DNA of 64,000 bases from Candidatus Dadabacteria bacterium CSP1-2 (GCA_001443445.1 LDXN01000005.1:1-64000), one strand, 5' to 3'; numbered from the stretch's first letter, positions 16,290-24,994 are shown. Numbers and translations are program-made. The notes: generated by a model from the sequence alone, not told the origin.

Positions 16290-17696
16290 CTATCCCTTAA
16301 TTACAGCAATAGGTTTCAATCTAGCAACCTTCTTGGCGATTCCTGCCTCATGTATAACACCTACAACCTTGTTAACGTCTTTGTATGCTTCGGGTGACTC
16401 CTCCGTAAGCCCTTTTGATGAACCCGCATTAACGACAATCCCCATGCTCTCAAGCCTTTGTCTAAGCTCTTCTACGCTTACCTCTTTCCTGGCCCGTGTG
16501 CGAGACATCCTTCTTCCTGCGCCGTGACAGCTCGATCCAAAGCTTGAAATCATTGCTTTTTCTTGTCCAACTAGGATATAAGAATTTGTCCCCATACTTC
16601 CGGGAATAAGTACCGGTTGACCTGGGAAGGAACGGGTGGCGCCTTTTCGGTGAATAACAAGATTATATCTTTTTCCATCTAATGTGTACTCTTCGATTTT
16701 TGCGATATTGTGTGCTACATCATAAACCATGCTAAGCTCCCCTCCCTCTTTGCCTAAAACGTCTTTCCACGCCTTTCTCACTTCCCATGTAATGAGTTGT
16801 CGGTTTGCCCATGCGAAGTTTGCACCTGCTGACATCGCTTTGAAGTACTCTTGTCCCTCCCTGGATTTAAATGGAGCGCATGCTAATTCACGATCAGGCA
16901 GAACTATGCCATAGTTAGGCATAACCTTCATCATAATCCGTATATAGTCAGTTGCAATCTGATGCCCAAGCCCCCTAGAACCAGTATGAATCAGAACTGT
17001 TACCTGGTCTTTAAAAATATTGAGTTTTTCGGCTTCGCCATTATCAAAGATTGTCTCAACAATCCCAACCTCCACAAAATGGTTGCCTGCCCCCATTGTT
17101 CCAAGCTGATCCCGACCTCTGCTTTTTGCATGCACTGAAACGAGTTCTGGCGCTGCGGTGTGTAGTACACCCCCTGATTCTATATGTTCGAGGTCCTGAG
17201 CCTCTCCATACCCAAGTTCGAGCATTCGCTCTGCCCCCTTCTCAAGAACCATATCGAATTCTCTACCTTTTAAATCGAGCCTCCCTCCTACCCCTACGCC
17301 TGAGGGGACCTCATGGTAAATTGTTCTCCCAAGATTACGGAGGTTAGGTTTAACTTCTGAGAATGTTTTCTCCGATCGCAAGAGTCTTACTCCACAATTA
17401 ATGTCGTAGCCGATGCCACCCGGAGAGATGACACCCTCTTCACTGTCAAAAGCCGCTACTCCGCCAACGGGGAAACCATATCCCTCATGAATATCGGGCA
17501 TGGCAAGGGCGTATCCCTTGATTCCTGGGAGTGTAGCAACATTAACGAGCTGCTCTAAAGACTTGTCAACTGCAATTGAATCGAGCATTTCATCATCTGT
17601 ATAGATACGAGCTGGCACCCTCATGTCATCACGAAAGCTTTTTGGAATTTCCCAAAGAAAATCCTCTATCTTTATGAGATTCGATTTATTAAACAT
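16290..17696 (-). CDS. rtcB: RNA-splicing ligase RtcB
   Basis: 468 residues. RtcB joins RNA 3'-phosphate (or 2',3'-cyclic phosphate) and 5'-OH ends with GTP and Mn2+, in tRNA splicing or RNA repair. Metal and guanylylation motifs are visible: 'GYDINCGVRLL', 'GTMGAGNHFVEV', 'IHTGSRGLGHQ', 'FGSSCHGAGRRMSR'. No intein is present. Archease lies directly upstream on the same strand, but a separate sigma-54 promoter and UAS sit in the 180 bp between them. In E. coli rtcBA is sigma-54 dependent through RtcR; here the site matches the window-wide motif instead. Confidence 0.97.
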   Translation of the reverse strand: MFNKSNLIKIEDFLWEIPKSFRDDMRVPARIYTDDEMLDSIAVDKSLEQLVNVATLPGIKGYALAMPDIHEGYGFPVGGVAAFDSEEGVISPGGIGYDINCGVRLLRSEKTFSEVKPNLRNLGRTIYHEVPSGVGVGGRLDLKGREFDMVLEKGAERMLELGYGEAQDLEHIESGGVLHTAAPELVSVHAKSRGRDQLGTMGAGNHFVEVGIVETIFDNGEAEKLNIFKDQVTVLIHTGSRGLGHQIATDYIRIMMKVMPNYGIVLPDRELACAPFKSREGQEYFKAMSAGANFAWANRQLITWEVRKAWKDVLGKEGGELSMVYDVAHNIAKIEEYTLDGKRYNLVIHRKGATRSFPGQPVLIPGSMGTNSYILVGQEKAMISSFGSSCHGAGRRMSRTRARKEVSVEELRQRLESMGIVVNAGSSKGLTEESPEAYKDVNKVVGVIHEAGIAKKVARLKPIAVIKG

Positions 17697-17730
17697 GATT
17701 GTTATTGCACCCTGATGAGCTTATATATTT

Positions 17731-17746
17731 AGCAAAATATATGCCA
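17731..17746 (-). promoter_or_regulatory. Sigma-54 promoter for rtcB
   Basis: Minus strand TGGCATATATTTTGCT, GG-N10-GC, about 35 bp upstream of the rtcB ATG. Confidence 0.85.
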
Positions 17747-17821
17747 TTAAATTCAATGTGCTTAATTTCATAAATTAATTAATATTCTTAGAGAGCAACT
17801 TCCCACAAGATAAGGCACATC

Positions 17822-17845
17822 TGTCATTAAACAAGACATCTAACA
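17822..17845. promoter_or_regulatory. Three-half-site UAS for rtcB
   Basis: TGTC-N9-GACA-TCT-AACA: two perfect half-sites and a third with one change. Its centre is about 101 bp from the -12 GC of the rtcB promoter. Confidence 0.7.
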
Positions 17846-17873
17846 CTAAAAACCTCTAAAACGGTCTCCATAG

Positions 17874-18281
17874 CTAAATATCAAAAATAAGCATGGTTTC
17901 CCATATCCCATCTTTTTTCTTTTTCACCTCTGCCTCATGATAGGTCACGGCTTTTATATCCTCACCCAATGATTTTGCTCTAAAGCCACTGAGCTTTGCT
18001 TCTAGTGAGCGCTCCGATAAGCTCTTAAAAATCACCTCATTGTACACTTCTTTATGTATGTAGGTTGCAAGTAAAACTTCATTGAGAAAATCTATCAGGA
18101 GTGCGGTTGCATCCACTGCTTCAAGGGCAATAGTTCTCTGTTTGACCTCCTTTTTGTTGTCGACCTTCGGTTCGATAATTTTCATCATTCCATAGACAGC
18201 CTCTGAAAAAAGCTTCTCGAGAGAATCCGCTTGAACAATCATCCTAACATCGGCGGTGTGTTCTAGAATTTTGTAGGTCAT
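17874..18281 (-). CDS. Archease, RtcB activator
   Basis: 135 residues from ATG 18281 (the preceding TTG is the longer-ORF start). Typical archease features are 'YKILEHTADVRM' with the metal-binding Asp, 'LLIDFLNEVLL' and 'IKAVTYHEAEV' near the C-terminus. Archease speeds up RtcB guanylylation and gives it multiple turnover. Gene order archease-rtcB supports the pairing. Confidence 0.93.
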   Translation of the reverse strand: MTYKILEHTADVRMIVQADSLEKLFSEAVYGMMKIIEPKVDNKKEVKQRTIALEAVDATALLIDFLNEVLLATYIHKEVYNEVIFKSLSERSLEAKLSGFRAKSLGEDIKAVTYHEAEVKKKKDGIWETMLIFDI

Positions 18282-18475
18282 CAAGATTTAAAAATAAAAA
18301 GCTATTCTATAATAGTGACGTAAAAACTCAGCTTTTTCTTAACTCACTTTTATTACGGCTTACCGTCAGTAAACCTTATCATATTAATGTTAATACCATC
18401 TATCTAAAATATATTAACATTTAAAGCTTACTTTAAATTAGCTCCATTCGAAGAGCTTCTTCTCTGGGTCATTTC

Positions 18476-19024
18476 CTATAGAGATATAAGACCATATTTC
18501 CTACTTTTTTTCCTATATATGATGTTTACCTCGCCGGTTTCAGCATTTCTGAAAGGTAAAAAGAACCTGCCTTCGTCTTGAAGAACCATTAAAGCCTCCT
18601 CTACATTGAGGGGTTTCGCTATAGGGAATTTTTCTTCTGCTATAAGATCGAGGATAGAAGAGGGTAACTCCTCTGTATGACTCTTTACCTTCTCTCTCGC
18701 GATCTCCTTTCTTTGCTCAATCCATCTTTCCTTTAGCCTATTGAGTTGCCTTTCTATATCGTCAAGGGCAAATTCAAGAGACATAAGGATATCTTTACTT
18801 TCCTCCCATGCATGGAGCGTTCCGCCACCAGGTGTTTTAAGATATACATCAATATCAACACGATGACGATGCCTATGCTTTTCTACTGTAAAGGTTACAA
18901 CCACTTCTACCTCGCCCTCTCCAACCTCCTTCAAATGGCGTTCAAAAGTAAAAAGCTTATGCTCAACATAACTCTTAAGATCCTCCGATATATCAATGCC
19001 TTTCCCAATAAACTCTATTTTCAT
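18476..19024 (-). CDS. hpf: Ribosome hibernation promoting factor, long form
   Basis: 182 residues. The N-terminal RaiA/HPF domain (about 1-100; 'MKIEFIGKGIDISEDLKSYV', 'VVVTFTVEKHRHRHRVDIDVYL') binds the 30S decoding centre. A charged linker leads to the C-terminal dimerisation domain ('KPLNVEEALMVLQDEGRFFLPFRNAETGEV'), which builds 100S dimers in starved cells. It overlaps the phosphoribosyltransferase stop by 4 bp, so they are translationally coupled. It probably belongs to the unit starting at the weak sigma-54 site 20446-20461. Confidence 0.93.
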   Translation of the reverse strand: MKIEFIGKGIDISEDLKSYVEHKLFTFERHLKEVGEGEVEVVVTFTVEKHRHRHRVDIDVYLKTPGGGTLHAWEESKDILMSLEFALDDIERQLNRLKERWIEQRKEIAREKVKSHTEELPSSILDLIAEEKFPIAKPLNVEEALMVLQDEGRFFLPFRNAETGEVNIIYRKKSRKYGLISL

Positions 19025-19701
19025 AATCTTACCTCCTTATGGAATTGATCTATAGTTTTAGCTTCCTCTAGGTATTCCTTAACTTCATCATCAGATACTT
19101 GTCTAAAATCTTGATAATGCTCTCCAACTGCGAGAAAGGGAGAAGGGGTATATATTATAACCAGCTCATCGGCTAATTTATTTAATTCTTTGACAATCCC
19201 AGGGGGAGCTACCGGAAGAGCTATGATTAATTTCTTAATACCAGAGGCTCTTAGAGCATGTATAGTGGCTATCATAGTTGCCCCTGTAGCAATACCATCA
19301 TCAATTAAAATAACATCTTTCCCAATAAAAGAAGGCAATCCTTTACCATCACGATATAGAATTTGTCGACGTTTTATCTCTTCTTTTTGAAATGATGTTT
19401 CTTCTTCTAAATAGTTGTCAGGACAGTAATCTATCAAATCTTTATTAAGAAATATTTCGCCATTTTCTGCCAATGCTCCTACGGCAAGCTCAGGATTATC
19501 TGGAAATCTTAACTTTCTCGTTATAAAGACATCTAGAGTAGTCTTAAGCGATTTAGCTACTTCAAAGGCTACGGGAACCCCACCACGGGGAAGGGCTAAT
19601 ATGAGAATGTTTTCTTGAGATTTATACTTACTCAGTATATTAGCCAATTTTATTCCTGCTTCTTTTCTATCCTTAAAAAGCTTAATCCTTTCTATATCCA
19701 T
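19021..19701 (-). CDS. Phosphoribosyltransferase-domain protein
   Basis: 226 residues from ATG 19701 (a GTG at 19707 is the alternative). The PRPP-binding signature 'VILIDDGIATGATM' is intact, and 'ILALPRGGVPVAFEVAKSL' is the usual N-terminal loop of this uncharacterised PRTase family often found near stress and Usp genes. The substrate base is unknown. It overlaps hpf by 4 bp, which links its expression to ribosome hibernation. Confidence 0.88.
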   Translation of the reverse strand: MDIERIKLFKDRKEAGIKLANILSKYKSQENILILALPRGGVPVAFEVAKSLKTTLDVFITRKLRFPDNPELAVGALAENGEIFLNKDLIDYCPDNYLEEETSFQKEEIKRRQILYRDGKGLPSFIGKDVILIDDGIATGATMIATIHALRASGIKKLIIALPVAPPGIVKELNKLADELVIIYTPSPFLAVGEHYQDFRQVSDDEVKEYLEEAKTIDQFHKEVRL

Positions 19702-19771
19702 TTTCACTTAAAAAGATTTATAAAGTTTCATATAAAATTCTAGTTGCTATTTTACTAATTTGGTGACACAC

Positions 19772-20017
19772 CTATTCCTGGTAATAATCAGGCTCACCAC
19801 TAGCCAATAAATCATTAAGCATTTCATCGAAGCTTTCCTCGTCTATACTATCAGGAAAGAAAAACTCTGACTTATGATAAAAACCATCGGTTTCCATGCG
19901 ACCGGTTTTCTTTAATTCGGAGATTCCAAAGTTATTACATATATCCCTTAGACAGCGCTCAAAGTTAGGAATTGAATAACGATCTATCTCCGCATCTACA
20001 TACCATTTTGTTCTCAT
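19772..20017 (-). CDS. Small acidic protein of unknown function
   Basis: 81 residues, no recognised family. It has a clear GGGAGGTG before the ATG. Composition is acidic in the second half ('DSIDEESFDEMLNDLLASGEPDYYQE'), while the first part ('WYVDAEIDRYSIPNFERCLRDICNNFG') looks folded. It lies 70 bp upstream of the phosphoribosyltransferase on the same strand, so is likely in that operon. Confidence 0.6.
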   Translation of the reverse strand: MRTKWYVDAEIDRYSIPNFERCLRDICNNFGISELKKTGRMETDGFYHKSEFFFPDSIDEESFDEMLNDLLASGEPDYYQE

Positions 20018-20202
20018 AAAACACCTCCCAATATCTCAAAAATTCAACAAGAAAAGGGATAACTTTGTAAATGCTTCATAAGGAAAGTGACGTTTTATTC
20101 TATTTGTAAGAATTATCTACATGAGACAAATAGAATTTTAAAAGGTCTCTTAGATCCTTTTTCCGATCTTCTATGTAACCCCTTCCTTATTAGTTTTCTC
20201 CA

Positions 20203-20415
20203 CTAGCAGCCAACGCAGGTATAGCCGAATAAGGACTCATGCGCCTCTTTAAGATTCCTGAAATCACAATTTCTTTCATTACCTATTGTGAAGGACTCAA
20301 TGGTAGGCTCGGCTTCGAAAACTCTAGCTTCTTGAGCTAAGTGTTTTTTGTCTTTTAGTTTGATCTCTCTGACAGGATTACCTGAAGGATCGTAAAGTAT
20401 ATATATCTTTTTCAT
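20203..20415 (-). CDS. Small cysteine-containing protein of unknown function
   Basis: 70 residues from ATG 20415, chosen because GGAG lies 9 bp upstream and the predicted sigma-54 transcript starts near 20435, leaving too little leader for the ATG at 20430. 'KKIYILYDPSGNPVREIKLKDKK' looks like a beta-hairpin start; the C-terminus ends 'FGYTCVGC'. No family recognised. It is probably the first gene of the unit running to hpf. Confidence 0.5.
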   Translation of the reverse strand: MKKIYILYDPSGNPVREIKLKDKKHLAQEARVFEAEPTIESFTIGNERNCDFRNLKEAHESLFGYTCVGC

Positions 20416-20445
20416 CTTAATAGGCTCCATCGATATATATATTCA

Positions 20446-20461
20446 TACAAAAAACGTGCCA
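20446..20461 (-). promoter_or_regulatory. Sigma-54-like promoter with GT at -12
   Basis: Minus strand TGGCACGTTTTTTGTA: an excellent -24 box and correct spacing, but GT in place of GC at -12. The same variant occurs in front of the nos cluster (58978-58993). Support comes from the UAS 121 bp behind it. Confidence 0.55.
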
Positions 20462-20556
20462 CCTTATTAATAATAGATAAATAAATGCAGGCCAGTATAA
20501 GAACTGCATTTTTATTATGGTTCTCATATTGTGTAATTATCGGGCAGGCGTTTTAA

Positions 20557-20580
20557 TGTCTGATAATCGGACATCTGACA
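20557..20580. promoter_or_regulatory. Three-half-site UAS upstream of the 20203 unit
   Basis: TGTC-N9-GACA-TCT-GACA with all three half-sites perfect. It is about 121 bp from the -12 element at 20446, in the helical series seen elsewhere. Confidence 0.75.
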
Positions 20581-20631
20581 GATTACTTATTAAAAAGTAA
20601 GTCTACTTGCAAGTTATTAGCTAAGGGGAAA

Positions 20632-20674
20632 TAAAAAAGGGCACTTAAGAAACAGTGTTAGTTCTTTAATGCCC
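20632..20674 (-). terminator. Rho-independent terminator after the sigma-factor gene
   Basis: On the minus strand GGGCATTAAAGAA pairs imperfectly with TTCTTAAGTGCCC and is followed by a run of T (TTTTTTATT). It lies downstream of the small basic ORF that follows the primary sigma gene, closing that unit. Confidence 0.7.
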
Positions 20675-20735
20675 TTATCAAAAAGTTGAAATAGAGTGGC
20701 AGAGATACTCACAAAGTTTATATGCCTTCAAGCAT

Positions 20736-20864
20736 TTATGTTTGTTTTATCAAGTTCCTGTGTTTTACTCGCTTTCTTTTCATTTTATCCTTTTTGGATA
20801 AAATCACCCTTGTTGGCTTTTTGGCAACGGGTTTTCTTATCTTTACCTGTTGTCTCTTTTTCAT
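20736..20864 (-). CDS. 42-residue highly basic peptide after sigma factor
   Basis: An ATG begins one base after the sigma-factor TAA (TAAAATG) and gives 42 codons with about half Lys/Arg ('MKKRQQVKIRKPVAKKPTRV...'). The tight stop-start junction suggests translational coupling. It ends well before the terminator. No family is recognised; the composition resembles basic tails of DNA/RNA-binding proteins. It could be an ancestral C-terminal extension separated by a stop. Confidence 0.45.
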   Translation of the reverse strand: MKKRQQVKIRKPVAKKPTRVILSKKDKMKRKRVKHRNLIKQT

Positions 20865-20865
20865 T

Positions 20866-22017
20866 TTATTCGAGAAAGCTCTTTAGGGTGTCTCTAAACC
20901 CAGATGTTTCAAGCTTCTTAAGTGCATCTCTTTCGATTTGTCTAATACGTTCACGCGATAGGTCAAACTTCCTTCCAATCTCATCAAGTGTGTGTGTGCT
21001 TTTTTGATTAATTCCAAATCTCAACATAATTATCTCCTTTTCTCTAGGTGTAAGAATTGAAAAAGCTTCGCTTATTCTCTCAGCAAGTGACGCATGAGCT
21101 ACAACAGAGTCTGGAGCAGGTAATCCTTTATCGGGTATAAGATCGAGAAGGGTTGTTTTCTCTCCATCTACTATGTGTGAGTCAAGTTGAACGACATCGC
21201 CTTCTGCCTCTAAAATCCGCTTTACACCCTCTACGGGTATTCCAGATTTCTCAGCAATTTCTTCAGGCGTCGGTCTTCTTCCCATTTGTTTATGTAGCAT
21301 TGAGCTTATTCTCTTCACCTTGCTTGCTTTCTCAAGCACATAAACGGGTACCCTAATTGTTCTTGTCTGATCTAGCAAGGCCCTAATTGTGGCCTGATGA
21401 ATCCACCATACTGCATAAGTTGAAAACTTGAACCCCTTTGTATGGTCAAATCCTTCTATCGCCCTCATCAAACCTATGTTTCCTTCTTGAATAAGGTCCG
21501 GAAGTGGGAGTCCACGTCCTATGTATCTCTTAGCTATACTCACAACTAACCTTAAGTTCGCGTTAGCGAACCTTTTCTTTAGCTCCTTTGCCTTTTCTGA
21601 ATATGCTTTTGTGAAAGCATTAAGCCTATTTATTCGCTTTGTAAGTTTTTTTCTCACATCATTCTTGATCTTACTAGCTCTTTTCTTTGAAAGTTTTGCA
21701 ATAAGCGTCTCCGTCTCCCTTACCTTTGCCTCGCATTTCTTTATTTTTGCAGAAATTTCTTTCTCTCCCTTCGATGTGAAAAGAGATTCAGTTCCTAGGT
21801 CCTTAAAGTAGGCAAAGAGGAGTCTAACCTGTTCATCTGGAACATCTTGACTTTCCTCATCTTCTATATATTCAAACTCCTCTGGTTCAAACTCAGACCC
21901 GGGCTCCGCCTCGTCTAACATGAAACTGTTTCCAATTTCATGAGAAGCAAAAACCTCTTCCTCTTGGATAAACTCTCCAAGTTCATTTTCATCTAAATTT
22001 ATATTTTTTACCTCCAT
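20866..22017 (-). CDS. Sigma-70 family RNA polymerase sigma factor (RpoD/SigA-like)
   Basis: 383 residues. Region 1.2 '[15 protein letters not shown]', region 2 '[42 protein letters not shown]', the 2.4 helix '[19 protein letters not shown]', region 3 '[14 protein letters not shown]' and region 4.2 '[27 protein letters not shown]' are all present, as in primary sigma factors. The acidic N-terminus replaces a full region 1.1, and there is a lysine-rich non-conserved insert (about 85-140). It may be the housekeeping sigma or a group-2 relative; another rpoD elsewhere cannot be excluded. Confidence 0.92.
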   Translation of the reverse strand: MEVKNINLDENELGEFIQEEEVFASHEIGNSFMLDEAEPGSEFEPEEFEYIEDEESQDVPDEQVRLLFAYFKDLGTESLFTSKGEKEISAKIKKCEAKVRETETLIAKLSKKRASKIKNDVRKKLTKRINRLNAFTKAYSEKAKELKKRFANANLRLVVSIAKRYIGRGLPLPDLIQEGNIGLMRAIEGFDHTKGFKFSTYAVWWIHQATIRALLDQTRTIRVPVYVLEKASKVKRISSMLHKQMGRRPTPEEIAEKSGIPVEGVKRILEAEGDVVQLDSHIVDGEKTTLLDLIPDKGLPAPDSVVAHASLAERISEAFSILTPREKEIIMLRFGINQKSTHTLDEIGRKFDLSRERIRQIERDALKKLETSGFRDTLKSFLE

Positions 22018-22591
22018 TTCTTACCTCTTAGTAGTTAATTTATTTATTAAGAATCTAATAATGAATTAAAAGAACATGCGGTTTTCTATTGGCTTTTTAG
22101 CTTGTCTCTTAAGCTTAGTTTCTATAAAATAGCAAGAAATTACCTGCTTAATGCCTTGCCATAAAATGAAATCTCTTGAGGATAACTGCAGGGAGTATCA
22201 CCTTTAGGAAGTATAGTATTAACCAAAAATCTCTAATCAGTTCAGGGTGATACTTATTAAAAGCCAATAAGCAATTCACATTTATTCTATTTTTATCCCC
22301 TCTCTCCACCTCAGATCTATATATTATTAACATAATTCTATTAACAGGGTTTGTCAAGCATATTTTTCGCAATTGCGATACATAAATTATTCATTCCATA
22401 CATATAACTAATTGAAATTCGAGAAACTTTCTCTTCTTGTACGCAATTGCTAATGTAAAATCAGCAAACACCGTTAATATACCTTACTAACAAAATAACA
22501 AAACTAATTAAATAATCAAACTTTTAAGCTATTTGTTCCTAGTTGGGTTTTAGATAAATATTCCACTAATCTTCTTTCAAATAAAGCCATT
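22018..22591. other. Long intergenic/leader region between the two sigma genes
   Basis: It holds the 5' leader and promoter of the RpoD-like gene (minus strand), the GCAATTGC palindromes, and AT-rich sequence leading to the UAS of the rpoH-type gene. I see no convincing coding frame or structured RNA. Confidence 0.4.
22329..22357 (-). promoter_or_regulatory. Sigma-70 promoter for the RpoD-like gene
   Basis: Minus strand TTGACA, 17-base spacer, TATGTT. This predicts a leader of about 300 nt before the ATG at 22017 and makes the minus-strand ORF at 22148-22372 non-coding. A palindrome TCGCAATTGCGA at 22367-22378 sits just upstream of the -35, with a related GCAATTGC at 22443-22450; these may be operators. 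Confidence 0.6.
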
Positions 22592-22615
22592 TGTCCTATT
22601 TTAAGACAGCTGACA
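22592..22615. promoter_or_regulatory. Three-half-site UAS for the rpoH-type gene
   Basis: TGTC-N9-GACA-GCT-GACA. The centre is about 88 bp from the -12 GC of the promoter at 22678. Confidence 0.72.
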
Positions 22616-22677
22616 TAGTGTGTAATACGCTCGTGGTTTTCAATCTCATTTTATCTGTCTTTACATATTATGCTCCA

Positions 22678-22693
22678 TGGCATAGAACTTGCT
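22678..22693 (+). promoter_or_regulatory. Sigma-54 promoter for the rpoH-type sigma gene
   Basis: TGGCATAGAACTTGCT, perfect spacing and box. It overlaps the longest-ORF start at 22689, showing that translation must begin further downstream (22731). Confidence 0.88.
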
Positions 22694-22730
22694 GATAAAG
22701 AATACTATATTATCGGGGACTCGATATATA

Positions 22731-23654
22731 ATGGTCGAAAATAAACAAAACGTAGAAGAGGAAAAAGAAGAAAAGGAAAAGGGGAGCGAATATCTAAATA
22801 AATCACTTCCTGCTCCTACCGATTCCGTTAAGAAGTATATGGCTGAGATAAGCAAGTACCCAATTCTTAGTCGTGAAGAAGAATATAGACTTGCTGTGAT
22901 GTATAGAAAAAAAGAAGATTTAGAGGCGGCAAAAAAGCTTATTACTTCAAATCTAAGATTTGTAATAAAGATTGCATATAAATATAGAAACTACGGCATA
23001 AACCTCATGGAATTAATTCAGGAAGGTAACCTTGGACTTATGCAGGCTGTAAAGAAGTTCGACCCGACAAGGGGGTACCGTCTTATTACTTATGCTGTAT
23101 GGTGGATAAGGGCGTACATTCAGAGCTACATTATAAAAACCTGGAGCCTTGTCAAGATCGGAACAACACAGGCACAAAAAAAGCTCTTCTATAAACTGAG
23201 CTCTGCAAAGCGTAAGATGGAGCTTACAAATAAAATCCTAAGTCCTGAGGATTATAAAACTCTTGCTAAGGAACTCGGGGTTTCAGGTGAAGCTATTGCC
23301 GAAATGGAACAGAGAATGGCTGGCAAAGACGTATCACTTGATGTTGAAATTAGGGAAGAGGGAGAGAGGGCAACGCATCTGGATTTTCTTGCAGATAAGT
23401 TAGCAAGTCAGGAAGAAATACTCACAAAGATTCAGGAGGAGGAAAAGATTAAAAGGGAATTAGACACGGCCCTTAAATCTTTGGAGGAGAGGGAGAGGTT
23501 TATAATAGAGAATAGGATTCTTAGGGATAACCCTCTAACACTTGAAGAACTTGGTACAAAACTCAACATTTCGAGAGAGAGGGTAAGACAAATTGAAAAC
23601 GAAGCATTGAAAAAGATGAAAACGATCTTGAAAAACATGGGTGTAAGTAGGTGA
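22731..23654 (+). CDS. rpoH: RpoH-type (sigma-32-like) RNA polymerase sigma factor
   Basis: 307 residues from ATG 22731. Region 2 ('LITSNLRFVIKIAYKYRNYG..LMELIQEGNLGLMQAVKKFDPTRG', 'YAVWWIRAYIQSYIIKTWSLVKIG') is followed by 'AQKKLFYKLSSAKRKM', which matches the RpoH box that separates sigma-32 from RpoD, and by region 4 'TLEELGTKLNISRERVRQIENEALKKM'. RpoH directs the heat-shock and protein-quality regulon. Here it is placed under sigma-54 and the UAS, so the RpoN programme would feed a second sigma factor. The charged N-terminus (EEEKEEKEKG) is not conserved in the family. Confidence 0.9.
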   Translation: MVENKQNVEEEKEEKEKGSEYLNKSLPAPTDSVKKYMAEISKYPILSREEEYRLAVMYRKKEDLEAAKKLITSNLRFVIKIAYKYRNYGINLMELIQEGNLGLMQAVKKFDPTRGYRLITYAVWWIRAYIQSYIIKTWSLVKIGTTQAQKKLFYKLSSAKRKMELTNKILSPEDYKTLAKELGVSGEAIAEMEQRMAGKDVSLDVEIREEGERATHLDFLADKLASQEEILTKIQEEEKIKRELDTALKSLEERERFIIENRILRDNPLTLEELGTKLNISRERVRQIENEALKKMKTILKNMGVSR

Positions 23655-23754
23655 TTTTAGCAACTCAATTTAGTACAACTATTTTTGGTTAAATAGAATC
23701 TAAGTTTTTTACGTAACGTGGATACTATATTTCCTCAAGATCGGGTGATTATTT

Positions 23755-24825
23755 CTATAATCCTATTCCATCTATAGTTGTGCCACAGTGGGGGCAATGA
23801 GAATTTTCAATAATATTCTTCAAAACAGAGAAACCGTACCTTTCTATAAGTAGCTTTTTACAATTATAGCAATAAGTATTCTCTCCTCCCTCGCCCGGAA
23901 CATTTCCTTCATATACGTATCGGAGACCCGCTTTTAAACCAATATCTCTTGCTTTACGAAGTGTACTAACAGGGGTTATCGGTTGATCAATAAGCTTATA
24001 AGCAGGATAAAACTGAGTAACGTGCCAAGGTACTTCCTCTCCTACACTCTTTATAAATTCAGCAATTTGCCTTAATTCCTCCTCTGAGTCATTAAGATTA
24101 GGTATAACAAGTGTTGTAACCTCAATCCAAATTCCGAGCTCTTTGTATGTCCTGATGGAATCTAGGACAGGTTGGAGGTTTGCTCCGCAGATCCTTTTAT
24201 AAAACCTATCCGTAAAGCCCTTTAAATCTATGTTAGCAGCGTGGAGGTAGGGTTGGATAGCGGTTAAAGCATCTTTAGTAATATATCCATTGGTAACAAA
24301 TATATTTTTAAGCCCCTCTTCTGCAGCGAGTTTAGCGGTATCATAAGCCAATTCATAGAATATGGTCGGCTCAGTATAGGTATACGCTATTATGTCACAG
24401 CCTGAAGCTTTAGCGGCTTCAACTATTTGCTCCGGTGTTACCTTTTCCCCAGGAATCATCTTTTCTAGAAGCGGGCAGATCGGTTCTGGTTCTTCAGGAT
24501 TAATATCTTTTTCATGCCAGTGTACCCCTTTGGGATACTGAGAAATTTCAAAGTTCTGGCAATAGAAGCATCTAAAATTGCATCCAACTGTAGTTATTGA
24601 GTAAGCCCTCTTGCTAGGATAGAATTGAAAAAGTGGTTTTTTCTCTATAGGATCAATATCTCGTGCTACGACTTTATCATATACAAGCGTATATAACTTT
24701 CCACCCCAGTTTATCCTAACCCCGCACACCCCTTTTTTACCATCCTTTATCTTACACAGATGGCTACAAAGGGTGCACAATACCCTATTTTCTTCTAGTC
24801 TTTCATAAAATAGAGCCTCTTTCAT
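23755..24825 (-). CDS. amrS: AmmeMemoRadiSam system radical SAM enzyme AmrS
   Basis: 356 residues from ATG 24825. An N-terminal cysteine motif ('LCTLCSHLCKIKDGKKGVCGVR') precedes the radical SAM cluster motif CNFRCFYC and a TIM barrel ('YTEPTIFYE', 'IDLKGFTDRFYK', 'TTLVIPNLNDSEEE'). A C-terminal zinc-ribbon-like segment follows ('YCYNCKKLL..CPHCGTTIDG'). AmrS works with AMMECR1 and Memo proteins in a conserved but biochemically unresolved system; the partners are not in this window. The longest ORF starts at 24918, but that ATG is the -24 box of the sigma-54 promoter, so residues before 24825 are not translated. Confidence 0.92.
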   Translation of the reverse strand: MKEALFYERLEENRVLCTLCSHLCKIKDGKKGVCGVRINWGGKLYTLVYDKVVARDIDPIEKKPLFQFYPSKRAYSITTVGCNFRCFYCQNFEISQYPKGVHWHEKDINPEEPEPICPLLEKMIPGEKVTPEQIVEAAKASGCDIIAYTYTEPTIFYELAYDTAKLAAEEGLKNIFVTNGYITKDALTAIQPYLHAANIDLKGFTDRFYKRICGANLQPVLDSIRTYKELGIWIEVTTLVIPNLNDSEEELRQIAEFIKSVGEEVPWHVTQFYPAYKLIDQPITPVSTLRKARDIGLKAGLRYVYEGNVPGEGGENTYCYNCKKLLIERYGFSVLKNIIENSHCPHCGTTIDGIGL

Positions 24826-24901
24826 CTTCTTAGATTTTTTACCATTAGTTACTTTATTTGTGTAATCATCTAAAAATCTTTGGTCTGCTTTCCTATTATT
24901 T

Positions 24902-24917
24902 AGCAAACCATATGCCA
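24902..24917 (-). promoter_or_regulatory. Sigma-54 promoter for amrS
   Basis: Minus strand TGGCATATGGTTTGCT, perfect match. Transcription would start near 24890, giving a leader of about 65 nt to ATG 24825. Confidence 0.88.
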
Positions 24918-24994
24918 CTTGTTTAATCTATATAACTTGAGGAGGTGTCTAAGGGTTATATAAAAGGTTGCTTTTTATTAAAGTAAGGTATGTA

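Noticed and set aside
22148-22372. 74-codon minus-strand ORF
   Set aside because: It spans the TTGACA-N17-TATGTT promoter and leader of the sigma gene and has no family resemblance.
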